A DNA stretch of 64,000 bases from Heterobilharzia americana. Taxonomy: Eukaryota; Platyhelminthes; Trematoda; Strigeidida; Schistosomatidae. Below, piece after piece: positions 1 through 10,399 of the stretch. The translations under genes and the position numbers were made by a program. Under the pieces are notes generated by a model. The model was given only the letters and a program-made list of their open reading frames with translations, searched no databases and was not told the origin of the DNA. Location of the stretch: contig OX104127.1 of NCBI GenBank assembly GCA_944470555.2, positions 51,574,934 through 51,638,933 on the forward strand, given 5' to 3'. Positions within the stretch are counted from its first letter, which is position 1; every line of letters starts with the position of its first letter.

Positions 1-64
1 GATGTGCACGCAGCGTCCTCATTTCTGCTACCTTCCCTCTTAGCCCCCTAACGTTGCTGTACAT
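1..64 (-). CDS. CR1-like ORF2 endonuclease N-terminus (cut by window start)
   Basis: Reading minus from the ATG at 64-62, the frame is open to the window edge and matches the first residues of a non-LTR apurinic-type endonuclease: MYSNVRGLRGKVAEMR fits the usual N-A-R-S-L-x-x-K start of CR1/jockey ORF2. It lies 91 bp downstream of the ORF1 stop on the same strand, which is the expected ORF1-ORF2 order. Only about 21 codons are visible, so integrity cannot be judged. Confidence 0.55.
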   Translation of the reverse strand, partial: MYSNVRGLRGKVAEMRTLRAH

Positions 65-155
65 ACATATTAGAGTGTGCCTGGTGAGGGGGAGGTCTGG
101 TTGTGTATTTTCGCAGGATGACAGCTTATGTGGTTGGGTCTACCCTCGCCAGTCC

Positions 156-1599
156 TCATAGGACTGGCATTGTTCCGTTTTTTGGTGTTTTGTTATTAAC
201 TTGGGTGGGGGCTGTGGCAGTGGTAGCTTCTTTACTTGATGTATCTAACTCACTGGTCAGCGCCTGTGTGACGACCACTGACTCCAGAGGTCTTGGTGGT
301 TGTCGTCTCTCCTCTTGCCTTGTGGGTCTAGGCTTACTTTCACATATACGTATTGAGCCACCCATGCGATCCTTCGCATTATACCATGCCTGTAGAACGT
401 CTGTGAGGGAGGCATATGAGTCGAACTGGACGGCGAGTAGTCTGGGATTGGGTATGGTCTTCAGGTGCGCTGGCCTTGGCAGTCTACTGACGCTGTTGGC
501 CGGTATACTGTTGAGACCAACTTTGGTTGAGAGCCATTGCCATTGTTGGACGTCATGAAAGTACCGATCTTTGACCGAGCGGTCACTTGGCAATTCTGGA
601 ATCCCATGTACAACTATAGTGTTGTTTCTGTTGGGATTTCCAACCGCTGACTTTCTCTCCTCCTCTCTTATTGACCATGGCTTGTCAGGCCTGGCCCGAA
701 TTTTACAGGCATTAACAACGTCCGGTTGTCGCGAGAGGAGGAGTGTGTCTTCAGCCTCTTTGGTAGTATTTAGGGACACACGTAAAGGGGGTGGCTTATC
801 TCGGGGTGCACGGCTTCCTCGAGAAAGGCGACATAAAGTTGCAGGGAGGGGAGGGAGTCCTAGCATCTGACAGTAGTCGGTCCACATTCGGCTGTCAAAC
901 CGTTCCCTCTCGACCAACAATGAGTCTGTCGATACATCGACGTTGAACAAAATGATCGAGTTGGTCCTCCTGTGACCTGGGTTCGTTGTGGGTGGCACGC
1001 TTGACTTCCCAATGGGTTTGAGTAATTCCACTGGTTGTTTCTCAGTCACGGTGTGTAAGGTGTTTGGAATGGGTTTCGTAGAGGCTTTAGCGGTCGATGT
1101 CTTTGGCCATACGCTTGACGTCCCCTGGGGCCGGGTAGGAGGTATGGAGACTTGACCTAATATGGTCCCCACGCGAGGTGGCGTGCCCTCAGCTGGAGCT
1201 CTAGGTCTGTTTCCAGGTCTCTGTGTGTTATCTTTTGGTGTTAACCCTACTTTATTCGAGGGTGCTGGTAGCTTTTGCGTGGCGGAGAGCATCTCCTTCA
1301 GGCTTTCTGTGCGGAGTGCGGGCATTTTCCTGCACTCTGGACAGATGTACCAGAACCACTTGCATGGTTGTCTCTTCATCAGCTTATAGTATTGTCGGGG
1401 GACTTTGGTGTCGCAGTGGCAATGCGCCCATCGTTGACATAGGTTGCATGCAAATGCCTCATCGACTGCCGAAACAACGGAATACATCTCCAAGATTAGT
1501 GATGATGTTGAAGGCCATGATACCACAATAATCCTTTTCCAGATCCCCTTGCTTGCCCCGCCCTCCTTTGGACGAGACAACTGATGACGCGGACACCAT
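156..1599 (-). pseudogene. CR1-like retrotransposon ORF1 protein (PHD-type finger plus RRM-like domain), one frameshift
   Basis: This is the RNA-binding ORF1 protein of a CR1-type LINE, about 480 codons. The ATG at 1599-1597 opens a frame containing a Cys-Gly start of a PHD-like finger. It meets a stop near 1,460, while the adjacent frame carries the rest, so one frameshift lies around 1,460-1,478. The continuing frame has C-x2-C, H-C-H-C and C-P-E-C groups, a Pro/Thr-rich linker, then an RRM-like block (VVHGIPE ... LLAVQFDSY) in the C-terminal third. From about 1,478 to the stop at 156 there is no interruption. The decayed element at 9.0 kb has the same protein order, including SRGSRAPR and the LLAV-FDS motif. 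Known of the family: chicken-type CR1 ORF1 proteins can carry PHD/zinc fingers. The broken frame and lack of a visible full ORF2 make this a relic or a very recently broken copy. Confidence 0.75.
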
Positions 1600-1789
1600 T
1601 TTTCCGGGATTTGGTTTCAGGAGTTGATTTGTTGACACGAGAACTGATACTATGTGGGGACTAAGTTCGTTCTTGGCTTTTATATTCTCTCGTTATATCA
1701 CCTGAGGTCTCCCGATCTAGTGGGAAGGAAAAGAGAAGATAGAATACGTCGAAAGTCAGCTTTTAAGGTCCTGCATAGCATGAAAGGCT

Positions 1790-2417
1790 TTCTCTCTGCT
1801 TGTGGTGGGATGAAGAGAAGGGGTCCAGCTCCTTAACTCGACCTTCATAGGTAAGGCAAGCCATCGCAGGGATCATACGAGTGACTGCCTACTGAAATGT
1901 TTCCAGAAGGTCTGAGACATCTTTCAAGAAGGGATTTGCGACCTGAGTAGTGCTCCAGCTTAGACCTAACTAGGGATGTGTATGAGGTGGTGGACGTATC
2001 ACCACTCATTTTGTAAACGTTCTGCGTAATACCCAGCGTCCAAAAACTCCGAGCTGCTGCCAATCGACAGTGTCCTGTGGCTTCCAAATCCTTACTTGCT
2101 GCGAATCCTGGCTCACTTCGGGCCTACAGTGACGGCAGAGGAGTCCCGCCAATATCGTAGGTGTTGCGATCTGTGTGCCCCATATGCATGCTCACGCATT
2201 TACCTGCGTTTACAGGCATCAGCTAACTCTCTGACCAGATAACCAAACTGTTCAGGTATGTCTGAAGTGCGCAGATATCCTCATCATCCAAAACTTTCTC
2301 CCACACTTTTGCGCCATCATCTCTTACCCAGATGCCAAGAATCGTGATATCACACCCACTAGAAATAATGCAACCATTTTTTAAACTGTAACCTATTTGA
2401 AACCTTATTGGTAACAC
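1790..2417 (-). pseudogene. CR1-like reverse transcriptase C-terminal fragment
   Basis: Minus-strand reading shows the end of a non-LTR RT. A degraded motif C (CDIT where F/Y-A-D-D is expected) is followed by ILGIWVRDD, WSES, the NAGKC block of motif D, HMGHTDRNTY, a Leu-rich palm/thumb stretch, RSKLEH and PAM-CLTYEGR. These are the usual order in CR1 RT thumbs. Two or more stops and frame changes interrupt it. It ends about 190 bp upstream of the ORF1 start at 1599 on the same strand, so the 3' end of one CR1 copy sits next to the 5' end of another. The catalytic aspartates are lost. Confidence 0.7.
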
Positions 2418-2627
2418 TGATCATGTTCGCTCTCTTTCTCTTTCAGGATACAACATAGCGAACAAGTTGGGAGAAGTGAAACAGCGAATACGTAAACTTA
2501 ACATTGACGAAGACGTACAAAAACTTTGTCTGGATCGAGTGTTGTGTAGACCCACTGAGTTTAAGCTGTGCCCCTCATAAAGACGATACTGCGTAATTCC
2601 TATTCTTCTTCTGCCTGCTGTGAGTTT
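2398..2627 (+). repeat. Arm A of an inverted repeat carrying an exon-like unit
   Basis: About 230 bp match the reverse complement of 6,579-6,808 almost base for base (paired coordinates sum to 9,206). The unit contains a pyrimidine-rich tract ending in CTTTCAG at 2,446, then an open frame, then GTGAGT at 2,620-2,625. Similarity fades on both sides, with weak similarity extending left to about 2,376. Confidence 0.85.
2447..2619 (+). other. Exon-like segment with splice-site-like ends (unrecognised peptide)
   Basis: The segment is bounded by a good 3' splice-site consensus (pyrimidine tract then CAG) and a good 5' splice-site consensus (GTGAGT). One frame is open from the left edge and encodes about 43 residues, beginning YNIANKLGEVKQRIRK, to a TAA at 2,578-2,580. 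The other two forward frames have stops. The peptide is hydrophilic and charged, possibly helical, and I do not recognise it. It could be a terminal coding exon of a host gene that was copied, or chance within a repeat. Confidence 0.4.
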
Positions 2628-2639
2628 GAGTGTCTGCAA

Positions 2640-3920
2640 CGCTTGAGAGTCATTACAACCAACGTTGTTAGTCCATCCGCATAGTTTACCAATTAGTAAT
2701 ATAATAGTTTATTCCTTAGGATGTTCTTCAGTTTTTAGCTTTGCTAACCACGAAGGACCCATTTATACAATCTGGAGTATCAATTAAGTATCCACAGTTA
2801 TATAACCAACGTGTATGTCTATATCAATACATCTCCAGGTCACCTTGTCACGCTTAAAGGTAATAGAAATCAATTCCACCAAGAATATTTGTTGTGTTGG
2901 ATTGGTTTAGACGTTGAAATGATCAATAGTCCAAATGGCAGTATTTATACATAGACTTTAGGTACCTTTTGTATTAGCGTAAGCAGCATCATTCAAGAGG
3001 TGTAGTTATTGTATATTAATTTTAAATGAAAGGATCACTTGATGCAGAGTGCCAGAAAACATATAGTGTGGAGCTACTGCAGGTAAGTAACGTTCCGAGC
3101 CAATGGGTAAATTGGTCGCTGGTTTGATTATCTGTTCAAAATGTCTCTGCTACTAATACTGTTGGGAAAGTTTAATCAGTTCGTCGCGAACAAATGATCG
3201 TGACCAATAGGTTAGTTAAACGTTAGGATGGTCTAGAATTCGCCAAAGAGTTGGAGCAGTCCAATAATTATTGACGTTAATTAGCAGGTATTATTTCCAC
3301 AAAGTAATTATGTTCAGACTGAATTTGAGCATCAAATGTCAATATGGAGATGTTTCTGCAGATGGGAAAAGAAAGAGGAAGCACGAGCAGGTATGGAAAA
3401 GGAAATTACTACGCCATCAAACTTGGACAAGAGGGAAGTCCCTATTCTTTTTGACTTATTCGGACTTTATGTACATTTTTATGTATATGTGTGGAGTAAA
3501 CTACATAGTTTTTCCATTATAAGGTTCTTAAAATTTTCTATATTTGAAGTGTACCGTAATGGCTTTGAGAGGAAAACGGTATTCATTGAGTTCATTATAC
3601 GGAGAGGAACCAGTACCCACACCCTTGTATGCAAACGCAAAGCCATCTGCATTAAAGGAACTGGAGGACTTCAATAACTCTGATTCGTACATTTAGAGGT
3701 CTGAGTACGTTCACAGTGGATGCAGTGGCTCGACCATCGTTACAAGCCGGTTGCTCGATTATGCTTCGTATTTGTGGATATAGTGTAAATGTCGAGAAAT
3801 TTGTGGATATCCGTGAAAAGAAGGAATTCGTTGGGTGGACGTTGAAACTGAAACGAGGACATGCAAGGGGGAATAAAATGTGGGAGCTTATTCCATAATT
3901 TTCTGCACTGTATCATAAAG
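2640..3920. other. No recognisable gene
   Basis: Mixed AT-rich sequence with several short open frames (for example 3,271-3,677 plus). None shows a domain, splice-consistent structure or similarity to other parts of the window. Nothing can be supported here. Confidence 0.5.
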
Positions 3921-3922
3921 GA

Positions 3923-4132
3923 TCATGACCTAAGTTCAAGGCGGTGCTTTTCGACAGGTTCAGTACACTCGCGATTGCGTAGACTGTATGAGGACATAGC
4001 TTTAAAAGTAGGAGCGCAATGGGCATGAGTAATGCCACGCAAAAGACGGAAAAATAGGTTAAGGTTGAGCTTAAGGCGTCTTAGCCAAAGAGAGTCAGTC
4101 ATGGTGGAAGATGTATTAGGTTTCACCAACAA
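3923..4132 (-). pseudogene. Non-LTR RT extreme C-terminus fragment
   Basis: A 69-codon minus-strand frame has the pattern L-WLRRLKLNLNLFFRLLRG followed by a Cys/Phe-poor loop and SLRNRE. It resembles the C-terminal tail of the jockey/CR1-type RT at 19.6-19.9 kb (LWMRRLKINLTPFFNVL). It abuts a plus-strand CR1 RT fragment at about 4,134, so two RT remnants meet tail to tail. Confidence 0.5.
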
Positions 4133-4133
4133 A

Positions 4134-4757
4134 CCAAAGTAAACAGAATAAAACCAGAGTAGAGACCATTGACGTCAGGAGTATCCCAAGGGGCAATCCT
4201 AGGACCACTTCTCCTCCTCCTGTTTATCAGTGATCTGCCAGACAAAATATCCTCACCCGTCCTCCTCTTCACTGACGACATTAAAATTTGGAGGGTGGTA
4301 AACAAAGAGGCTGACCGTACAGCACTACAAAAGGACTTGCAGCAACTCGGACTCCGGTCGTCGGAAAATGGCTCGACCTTCAACCTGAAAAAGTGCAACG
4401 TAATGCACATCAGCAAATACGAATCAAGTACGGCCGACTTCCAGCACATGTTGAGCAACTGTGCTATCACCAGAGTGTCAATGGAGGGAGATTTTGGGCT
4501 CAACTTCTCCGACACCTTGTACACCAGCCCCAACTACAGAGATATGACAACTAGAGCGAACGCCATTTTGCACTTTCTGCGCAGACAACTCGGCACCCTC
4601 ACCCTCAAACTCTCCCTCTTCCTACGTACGGCCACACCCATAGGTCTTCAATACCGTGGGCTCCCCAACACTCAAAAGAGGAGCTAATCTTGAAAAAATA
4701 CAAAGAACTGCAACAAGATCAGTTGTGGGGCTAGGGGGAAGGCATATTCCGAGAGGC
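4134..4757 (+). pseudogene. CR1-like RT palm fragment, near-identical twin of 14,624-15,226
   Basis: Contains motif B (GVSQGAILGPLLLLLFISD), motif C as FTDD (LLFTDDIKIWR) and a motif D region (NLKKCNVMHISKYES), then FGLNFSDTLYT. The open frame runs 4,169-4,687. Against the copy at 14.6 kb I see only a handful of substitutions, a one-base A-run difference, and an insertion of about 20 bp near 4,150. It is truncated at both ends: an unrelated RT tail on the left, and a gypsy RT from 4,758 on the right. Catalytic Asp pair is present, but no complete polymerase remains. Confidence 0.8.
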
Positions 4758-5160
4758 TTAGTCCAAAAGGCATAGTTTGAAATTCGTACAATCTTGTAGG
4801 GAGTACGAAGGCAGTTTTCTGACAGTCTGTTGGCCGAACCTCAACCTGTCAGTACCCTGGAGCTAGGTCTAACGTTGAGAATAAATGTGCCCCACCTAAA
4901 GCATCTAAGGTCGTATCTATTCGGGGAAGCGGAAAGATGTCCCCTTTCGTTATAGTGTTCAATTGTTGGTAATCGACGCACATGCGGATAGATCCATCTT
5001 TTTTTATCAGAATGATAGGTGATGCCCATGATGAGGATGAGGGTACGATAATCTGTTTCTGTAACATGTCGTGGACTAGGGCATTTAACCGGTCTTGATA
5101 GTGGATAGGGATTCGTCGCGGTGGTTGTCGTAGTGGGGGGGGGTGGTCGCCCGTATCAAT
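4758..5160 (-). pseudogene. Gypsy-1 reverse transcriptase N-terminal part
   Basis: The frame shows the pre-RT proline motif (PPRRIPIHYQ), SWASPIILIKKDGSIRMCVDY (motif 1-2 region) and LNTITKGD-FPLPRID. Then comes motif A as LDLAPGY, followed by a stop codon where Trp is usual, and KTAF ... MPFGL. The catalytic Asp of motif A is kept, but the polymerase is truncated before the Y-x-D-D motif. The in-frame stop follows the GY of motif A near 4,849. Confidence 0.75.
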
Positions 5161-5469
5161 GGTATGTTAGATGATGCCCATGCGCTCTGAATTATCACCG
5201 TCGTCAAAGACATCATGGTACCTCCTCAACAGCTAGGCCGATCGTCGGGGGATGCGTTCATCAGGGGATGCGTCGCCGGTGATGTGGTGTACCACTGGGG
5301 GCAGCGTTAGGCTGGACACAAGAGGGGTTGGCGTTTGAGGGGGGCATAACAGTATGGTAGTGGAATCAGTTACAATGCGTGCGTTGGTAACGTCAGTGGA
5401 TGTTGAGTGACCACTGAGAAGATCGACCCCTAGGATTAGATTCCAGGTAACATGTGTACATACTAAGAA

Positions 5470-5660
5470 CTAGTAGGTTACCTGGAGTGCTCCGATGTGC
5501 AGTTTTAGGCAAGAAGTACCGTGGGCGTTGACGCTAGCGCCGTTTGCCACCATGAGGATTGTGTGGGAAGGCGCCATGTCAGCATCCCCTGGCAGGTTAT
5601 AGAGGAAGGATGCCTTGACAACAGACACGGCCGCGCCGGTGTCCACCAGCATTACTGCAT
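5470..5660 (-). pseudogene. Gypsy-1 aspartic protease
   Basis: The minus frame begins MLVDTGAAVSVVKASF, a retropepsin active-site loop (D-T-G-A), followed by a flap-like region. It lies between the zinc-knuckle region and RT on the same strand. It would cleave the Gag-Pol polyprotein in an intact element. Stops separate it from neighbours. Confidence 0.7.
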
Positions 5661-5689
5661 TTACTCCGTTTATCGTCTCATATATGGTC

Positions 5690-5830
5690 TACGGCGCTCG
5701 TTTACATATAACGGCCGACAAATTATAAAATAGGGACTCGCCAGGAACACTGCGACGGTTGTGTCCAAAGCGCCAAGCTGGCGAACCAAAACGCCGACAG
5801 TAGTAACAACCTCGAGGAGTTGATGTTTAT
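5690..5830 (-). pseudogene. Gypsy-1 gag zinc knuckle with two ligands lost
   Basis: Minus reading gives CYYCRRFGSPAWRFGHNRR. The spacing fits C-x2-C-x4-H-x4-C, but Ser stands at the His position and Phe at the last Cys. A nucleic-acid-binding knuckle has therefore decayed. It sits just upstream of the protease, as expected. Confidence 0.55.
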
Positions 5831-5881
5831 GCAGCTGTTGAGCGGGGATTCCGGCGGTTTGCCCTCCAGCGTGAAGAGTAG

Positions 5882-6512
5882 TTAATGGACGTTATCGTGT
5901 TTTCTTCGGATGGTTATTGGTTGGGCACGGTGTTCATGTTCGGTGTTGTAAGGGGTTGGAATCCCACATCTATGAAGCGTAGAGAAGTGGTTTTGATTTC
6001 GCGGACCAAAGTTGGTGGCAGGTGGGGGAAGTGATTTCGTAGTCCGCCCGGTAGAAGTCCTTCCACAAAGCCAGAGCATACGAATGCTTCACGTGCTGCT
6101 ATGTCCATGTCTGGTAATGCGTGGACGGCGAGGCACTGCGGTGTGTGGCAGTAGTCTATAGGTGACTCCGCCGGCAGTTGTCTCCGCGAAATCAATTTCA
6201 TTGTGAATTTCTGTGGCCCCAACTGGAGATCGAAGCATTCGTTCAAAAAGTGTCAGTTGGTGGGTTGGCGGCGGAGATTCCGGCAGCAAGTGCCCTGCGA
6301 GCTGCTTCCTCACTGAGTGACGCTAAGATGTGGTTGTAGTAGGCGGCTGGCGGGAAATAAGTGAGGAATGACTGCAAAGGCGGCCTCAACAGCCGGTAAT
6401 CTGGGGACATTTCGAGAACCGGAGGCTTGCGTAAAGTGACATGCGGTTCCCGGGAAGATTCGCAAGGTTTGGTTGTGACGGCAGGCAGTTCAATGTCAGT
6501 GACTGGCTTCAT
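5882..6512 (-). pseudogene. Gypsy-1 gag capsid region
   Basis: From the ATG at 6512-6510 the minus strand encodes a gag-like protein with YRLLRPPLQSFLTYFPPAAY. After a frameshift near 6,243 it continues with the Retrotrans_gag pattern RRQLPAESPIDY ... AREAFVCSGFVEGL. This is the usual R-Q-x-x-E-S-x-x-D-Y and F-x-x-G-L signature. The frame breaks again near 5,914. Confidence 0.6.
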
Positions 6513-6533
6513 CGTTTTTAACTTGCAGATCCA

Positions 6534-6578
6534 CATATATATACATATATATGTATATGTATGTATGTATATACATAC
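6534..6578. repeat. TA/TG/TATG microsatellite
   Basis: Alternating ATATAC and TATGTATG units directly abut the donor-like end of the exon-like repeat at 6,581-6,586. Such a tract at the boundary is common at insertion junctions. Confidence 0.8.
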
Positions 6579-6808
6579 AGACTTACAGCAGGCAGAAGAA
6601 GAATAGGAATTACGCAGTATCGTCTTTATGAGGGGCACAGCTTAAACTCAGTGGGTCTACACAACACTCGATCCAGACAAAGTTTTTGTACGTCTTCGTC
6701 AATGTTAAGTTTACGTATTCGCTGTTTCACTTCTCCCAACTTGTTCGCTATGTTGTATCCTGAAAGAGAAAGAGAGCGAACATGATCAGTGTTACCAATA
6801 AGGTTTCA
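6579..6808 (-). repeat. Arm B of the inverted repeat carrying the exon-like unit
   Basis: Reverse complement of 2,398-2,627. On the minus strand it has the pyrimidine tract and CAG (ending at 6,760), the open frame from 6,759 to the TAA at 6,628-6,626, and GTAAGT at 6,586-6,581. The donor reads GTAAGT here and GTGAGT in the other copy. Both are valid 5' splice-site consensus. Confidence 0.85.
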
Positions 6809-6812
6809 GATA

Positions 6813-7915
6813 CGTTATGGTTTGTTTATAACGCAATCTTTGAACACTGCGCGCTTTTGATGTTGATAGTGGAGGTGTCTGTGTGACGTGAAATGAAAAT
6901 CCATGGCCATCTCATGGATTCCAGCAAATTTTAATGGGATTATGCACGCTAATGACTTCATATGTGAATTGGCAATGCCTGACACCAGTTTGTCAACTTG
7001 AAGAAAGTTTGATTTTGACGGTGCTTGTAATCTGGTGTCCCTCATGTTAAACCTTTTATATGGAGATAACATTCATTGCTATCTTAGCTTTAACACCGTT
7101 TACGCTGAAAAGTAGTATTTTTGTTCGTTTCATTACTTGCGGTATCTTCGGCTGTTTTTTATAGGTTTTAATGATATTCCATTTGTACCACTGAGGACTC
7201 GTAAAGTCTTTTAGATATTTTGAGATGTATCAGCTTGATGAAGCCTTTAAACTGGCCCGCCTTATTTTAAACTGTTAATGGCAGCGGTTACATTTTTAGC
7301 TTAGTTCATTTAATTGACTTTGTTTACATCATCATGGACGTAAACAGTCGCTACACTCTGCACGGCACCTTACAATACCAGACCCAAATTCTTCTACTCC
7401 GTCCATCCCAGTATTTAACTCTAGTTTCTCATGCCATCTGTATACAGTGCAAATTTATCGAAAACTGACATATCTTCAGCTTCATTCATTCTCAACTTTC
7501 AATATACGATATACTGTCGTAGATTATGTGCCTCATCATTGCCAGGACACTTCGCATATTGAGTAAATATACCCGTATTAATTTTCACTGAGGATGTTTG
7601 CCGATGTGACTCACCCAACATTTGTGTACAGCAATATTCAAGCAACGTTTCCCCCAGAAGACCTCACATGGCACGGGGATTTGTTCTTTTCTAAGCATTT
7701 TCAGCTCGACCAAGGAAAATAACATTCAGATATTGGCTATAAAAATGGCATGTGTTCGGTTAATTCATTGTTCCAACTACATGCTATTATTATCATCTCG
7801 ATTAGACTGTTCTCGCCAGAACATCTGGAGTCCCAGGGCTTTTCTGTCAAACTTCAGAAGTTCCAACATCGAGTCTTTCTACTTTAGTGAATGGACTATG
7901 GTTCCAAAGAGGCTT
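6813..7915. other. No recognisable gene
   Basis: AT-rich sequence with no domain-bearing frame, repeat or RNA signal that I can support. Confidence 0.5.
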
Positions 7916-7919
7916 TCGG

Positions 7920-8360
7920 GATAATAGTGACCACACTAGCCCACCACTATTTCTTCCCAACTTATCACTCACCATCTCTCCTGTTAATGTGCCCACACTT
8001 CCGACACTTCTCCAGCGACCTATACCTTTTCACACTATCTTGTTTTTCTTACCCAGGTGTCTACGTAAACAGGAACCCCAGAGAACCCCCAGTCCCACCC
8101 AGCAACCCGTAGCTCGTTAATCGCTTCACAAATTGCGATTACCGACTCACGAAATATACACCTCAGTGGAGATAAGAGGAGAAGAGACTTTTCCCCGATG
8201 CAGAAACGAACCGAGTGGCGCTCGCCAAGCTCCAGGGACCAGACGCCAGAGATCAGAAGCCATCAGTCTTCCTCACACGCACCATCAATGTTGGATGTCC
8301 AGGGCCTACATAGGTTCATTTCCAAGCTAAAGAGAGTACTACGGTATTTATCACCGAGAA
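7920..8360 (+). repeat. Unclassified repeat family R, copy 1
   Basis: Shares a run of anchor phrases with 24,950-25,260: CAGCAACC-GTAGCTC, then CAAATTGC, then GAGATCA-AAGC-ATCAG, then a similar 3' part. Identity is roughly 70% by eye. A weaker third copy lies at 13,450-13,600. The left part is C/T rich. It lies upstream of the CR1-like element that starts near 9,030. Confidence 0.6.
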
Positions 8361-8364
8361 ACAG

Positions 8365-9025
8365 CTTTCGGCCACTTAACAGTGAACGCAATTCCGTCGA
8401 TCACATGGACGTCAGAGTTGACGCTTACGACTGCATAACTACTCTCCCAACTCAGAAATACTTCCAGCTGGAGATTCATAGTCATCTGGACTATCCAACT
8501 CTCACGGTCTTTGGCTCGCTTTGGAGACCATCCACTGAGAAACATCCTTCCTGGCCTGTAGATACACACTTGGAGTATTCGGATAAAGCTGCTGATAAGG
8601 TGAGGAAGACCGGGTACCAGGTTCCTTGTGTTAAGCTATCTCCCACACACTTCCTTCTCTTCGTCATGTACATGATTTATGTGTTTTTAGCCACTTAGCC
8701 ATTGCGGTGCGGAAACCTTGGTTACGAGCTGTAACTAGTGTAACGAGGTCGGTTGATGGACAGAAACTAGTATATGCAGAGATGAGGGCAACAATGTCCA
8801 CAGCATCCACAGTCCTTGATCACTGTCACACCAGGCACAGAATTATCCCAAACCAGTAAACCCGTGTAATAAGGAAAATGATAATACGTCCCGTTGGTAA
8901 AACACAGACGTGGAAGACGCGCATGTCGAGATGCTAGTATACCGACATACGCTATGTCTAACCTCAATCCACTGAAAATAAAAACTATTCAAATGGTTCA
9001 AATAGTTGTCGAACCATTTAGTAGT
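8365..9025. other. No recognisable gene; possibly CR1 upstream or untranslated sequence
   Basis: Open frames at 8,198-8,698 have no recognisable domain. The right end runs directly into the first ORF1-like residues of the CR1 element at about 9,030. Confidence 0.4.
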
Positions 9026-9029
9026 TAAA

Positions 9030-10250
9030 CAGGGAGAGGACCTCTGACGACTATGGTGCTTGCAATGCATCGATTTCGAAGGCTCAAGAGACCCTCAAGT
9101 GCCTCATTTGTCTGAAATGAGTGGACTGTAACTGTGATAATGGTATATCAGGTCCGTACTACATCCTTATGGTGAAGCACCCATGCAAATGGGTGTGATA
9201 CATCCAACGAGAATGTCGGAAGTTCCTTGCTATTACCACCGGCAGGCTGCGGAACCTAATACGACCCAAGATACCGCAAACTGCCAACTCGCCAAATCTA
9301 CCCACAGAAACCGAGTAAGCTCCATGGGCGCCCGAAGATGTTTCTCCTAGGTACAGAGAACTGCCAGATCCCACTCCAAGTGAGGTCACAAAGGATTCTC
9401 TGCTTCTTGTATCGGCACAATCTAGACAGTCCAATGAAATTGATAAACCCGAAGGAGTGGTTTCTGCCGAGGACAACCGAATGGAACTATATAGAGGAAA
9501 GGGTAAACCGAAAGCACTGGCTACTAAACCCATTACGCTGCACACGTGGGAGAAAAGAACGGGCTCCACCGTCTTCTTCGACGTTCCACACCAATAGACT
9601 CGCCGTTAGAAAAAAGGGAGCGATCTGACGAGGAGGAGTTGGATGTCCGCCTCAGGAAGCTAGGAACAGAACCCGCCGCGATCAGCCTACGCCAGCCCTC
9701 CAGAGGGAGTAGAGCACCTCGAGAAAAGCAGCCACCTTTCACGGTGCCATCGAAGACGGTGAAACGGTTGGAGAACGTGCCAGTGTTGTCGCGTCGACCA
9801 GATATTTCTGTTTTCTTTGTCACAAGGGTAAGGCTAGATAACCCATCGGTCACCACAGTTGTGGAGAAGAAGTCCATCCTTAGTGCACAAAGCTGCAACC
9901 ATTGTGGTGCATAAAATACCTGAACGGGGAGTGGACTCTCAAGATGTGATCATTACCTTCATGATGCCAGGCAATGATGGCTAGCGGCAAACACGGGGCC
10001 TGAAGGTTTTCCACAAGAAACGCAAATGGATTGCTGCGACCTACTCACGTGCAGAGCATCCACTCACCAATGTTGCTGGCTGTGTATTTCGACTCCAAGA
10101 CATCATTCACAGAAGCTCTTACGCGGTGGTACCGCGTGAAAGTTCAGATAGAAGGTGATCTACGATGCCGTGAAAGTAGACTGCAGTCCACTGGACTGAA
10201 AGACAGAAGGTAACCTTTAAGAACACCACAGACAGTACTAGCCGCAAAAC
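9030..10250 (+). pseudogene. CR1-like ORF1 protein, decayed
   Basis: A finger region with LKCLICL, DCNCD, YYILMVKHPCKW corresponds to CNLCQRW, HCHCD, YYKLMKRQPCKW of the 1.5 kb copy. Then SRGSRAPREK near 9,700, then LLAVYFDSKTSF and RCRESR near 10,080-10,190 corresponding to the RRM-like block. Frames switch several times. The longest uninterrupted piece is 9,546-9,914. Confidence 0.7.
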
Positions 10251-10399
10251 AACCATCTAGTGAACCGGTGCCTGCGGACATGACGATCGACACTGCCCAC
10301 ACACCAACGCCAGGATGCCAGCAAGTTCCAAAATGTGGAGGCTCACCAGTCCACTGGGGACTGGCTGTCAGAATCCGCAACGACGGTGCACCAAACTCT

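Larger units (their letters stand above)
4758..6512 (-). mobile_element. Ty3/gypsy-type LTR retrotransposon 1, truncated (gag to RT)
   Basis: Minus-strand order is gag, zinc knuckle, aspartic protease, RT, as in Ty3/gypsy. The RT is cut at its MPFGL motif exactly where the CR1 fragment begins. The upstream side ends at a TA/TG microsatellite and the exon-like repeat at 6.58 kb. RNase H, integrase and LTRs are not visible. Multiple frameshifts and stops show it is dead. Confidence 0.8.

Noticed and set aside
103..870. Plus-strand open frames of 151 and 99 codons
   Set aside because: They are antisense to the well-supported CR1 ORF1 and show no domain.
9159..9898. Minus-strand frames of 136 and 121 codons
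   Set aside because: Shadows of the plus-strand CR1 ORF1. Ser/Leu-rich with no recognisable motif.
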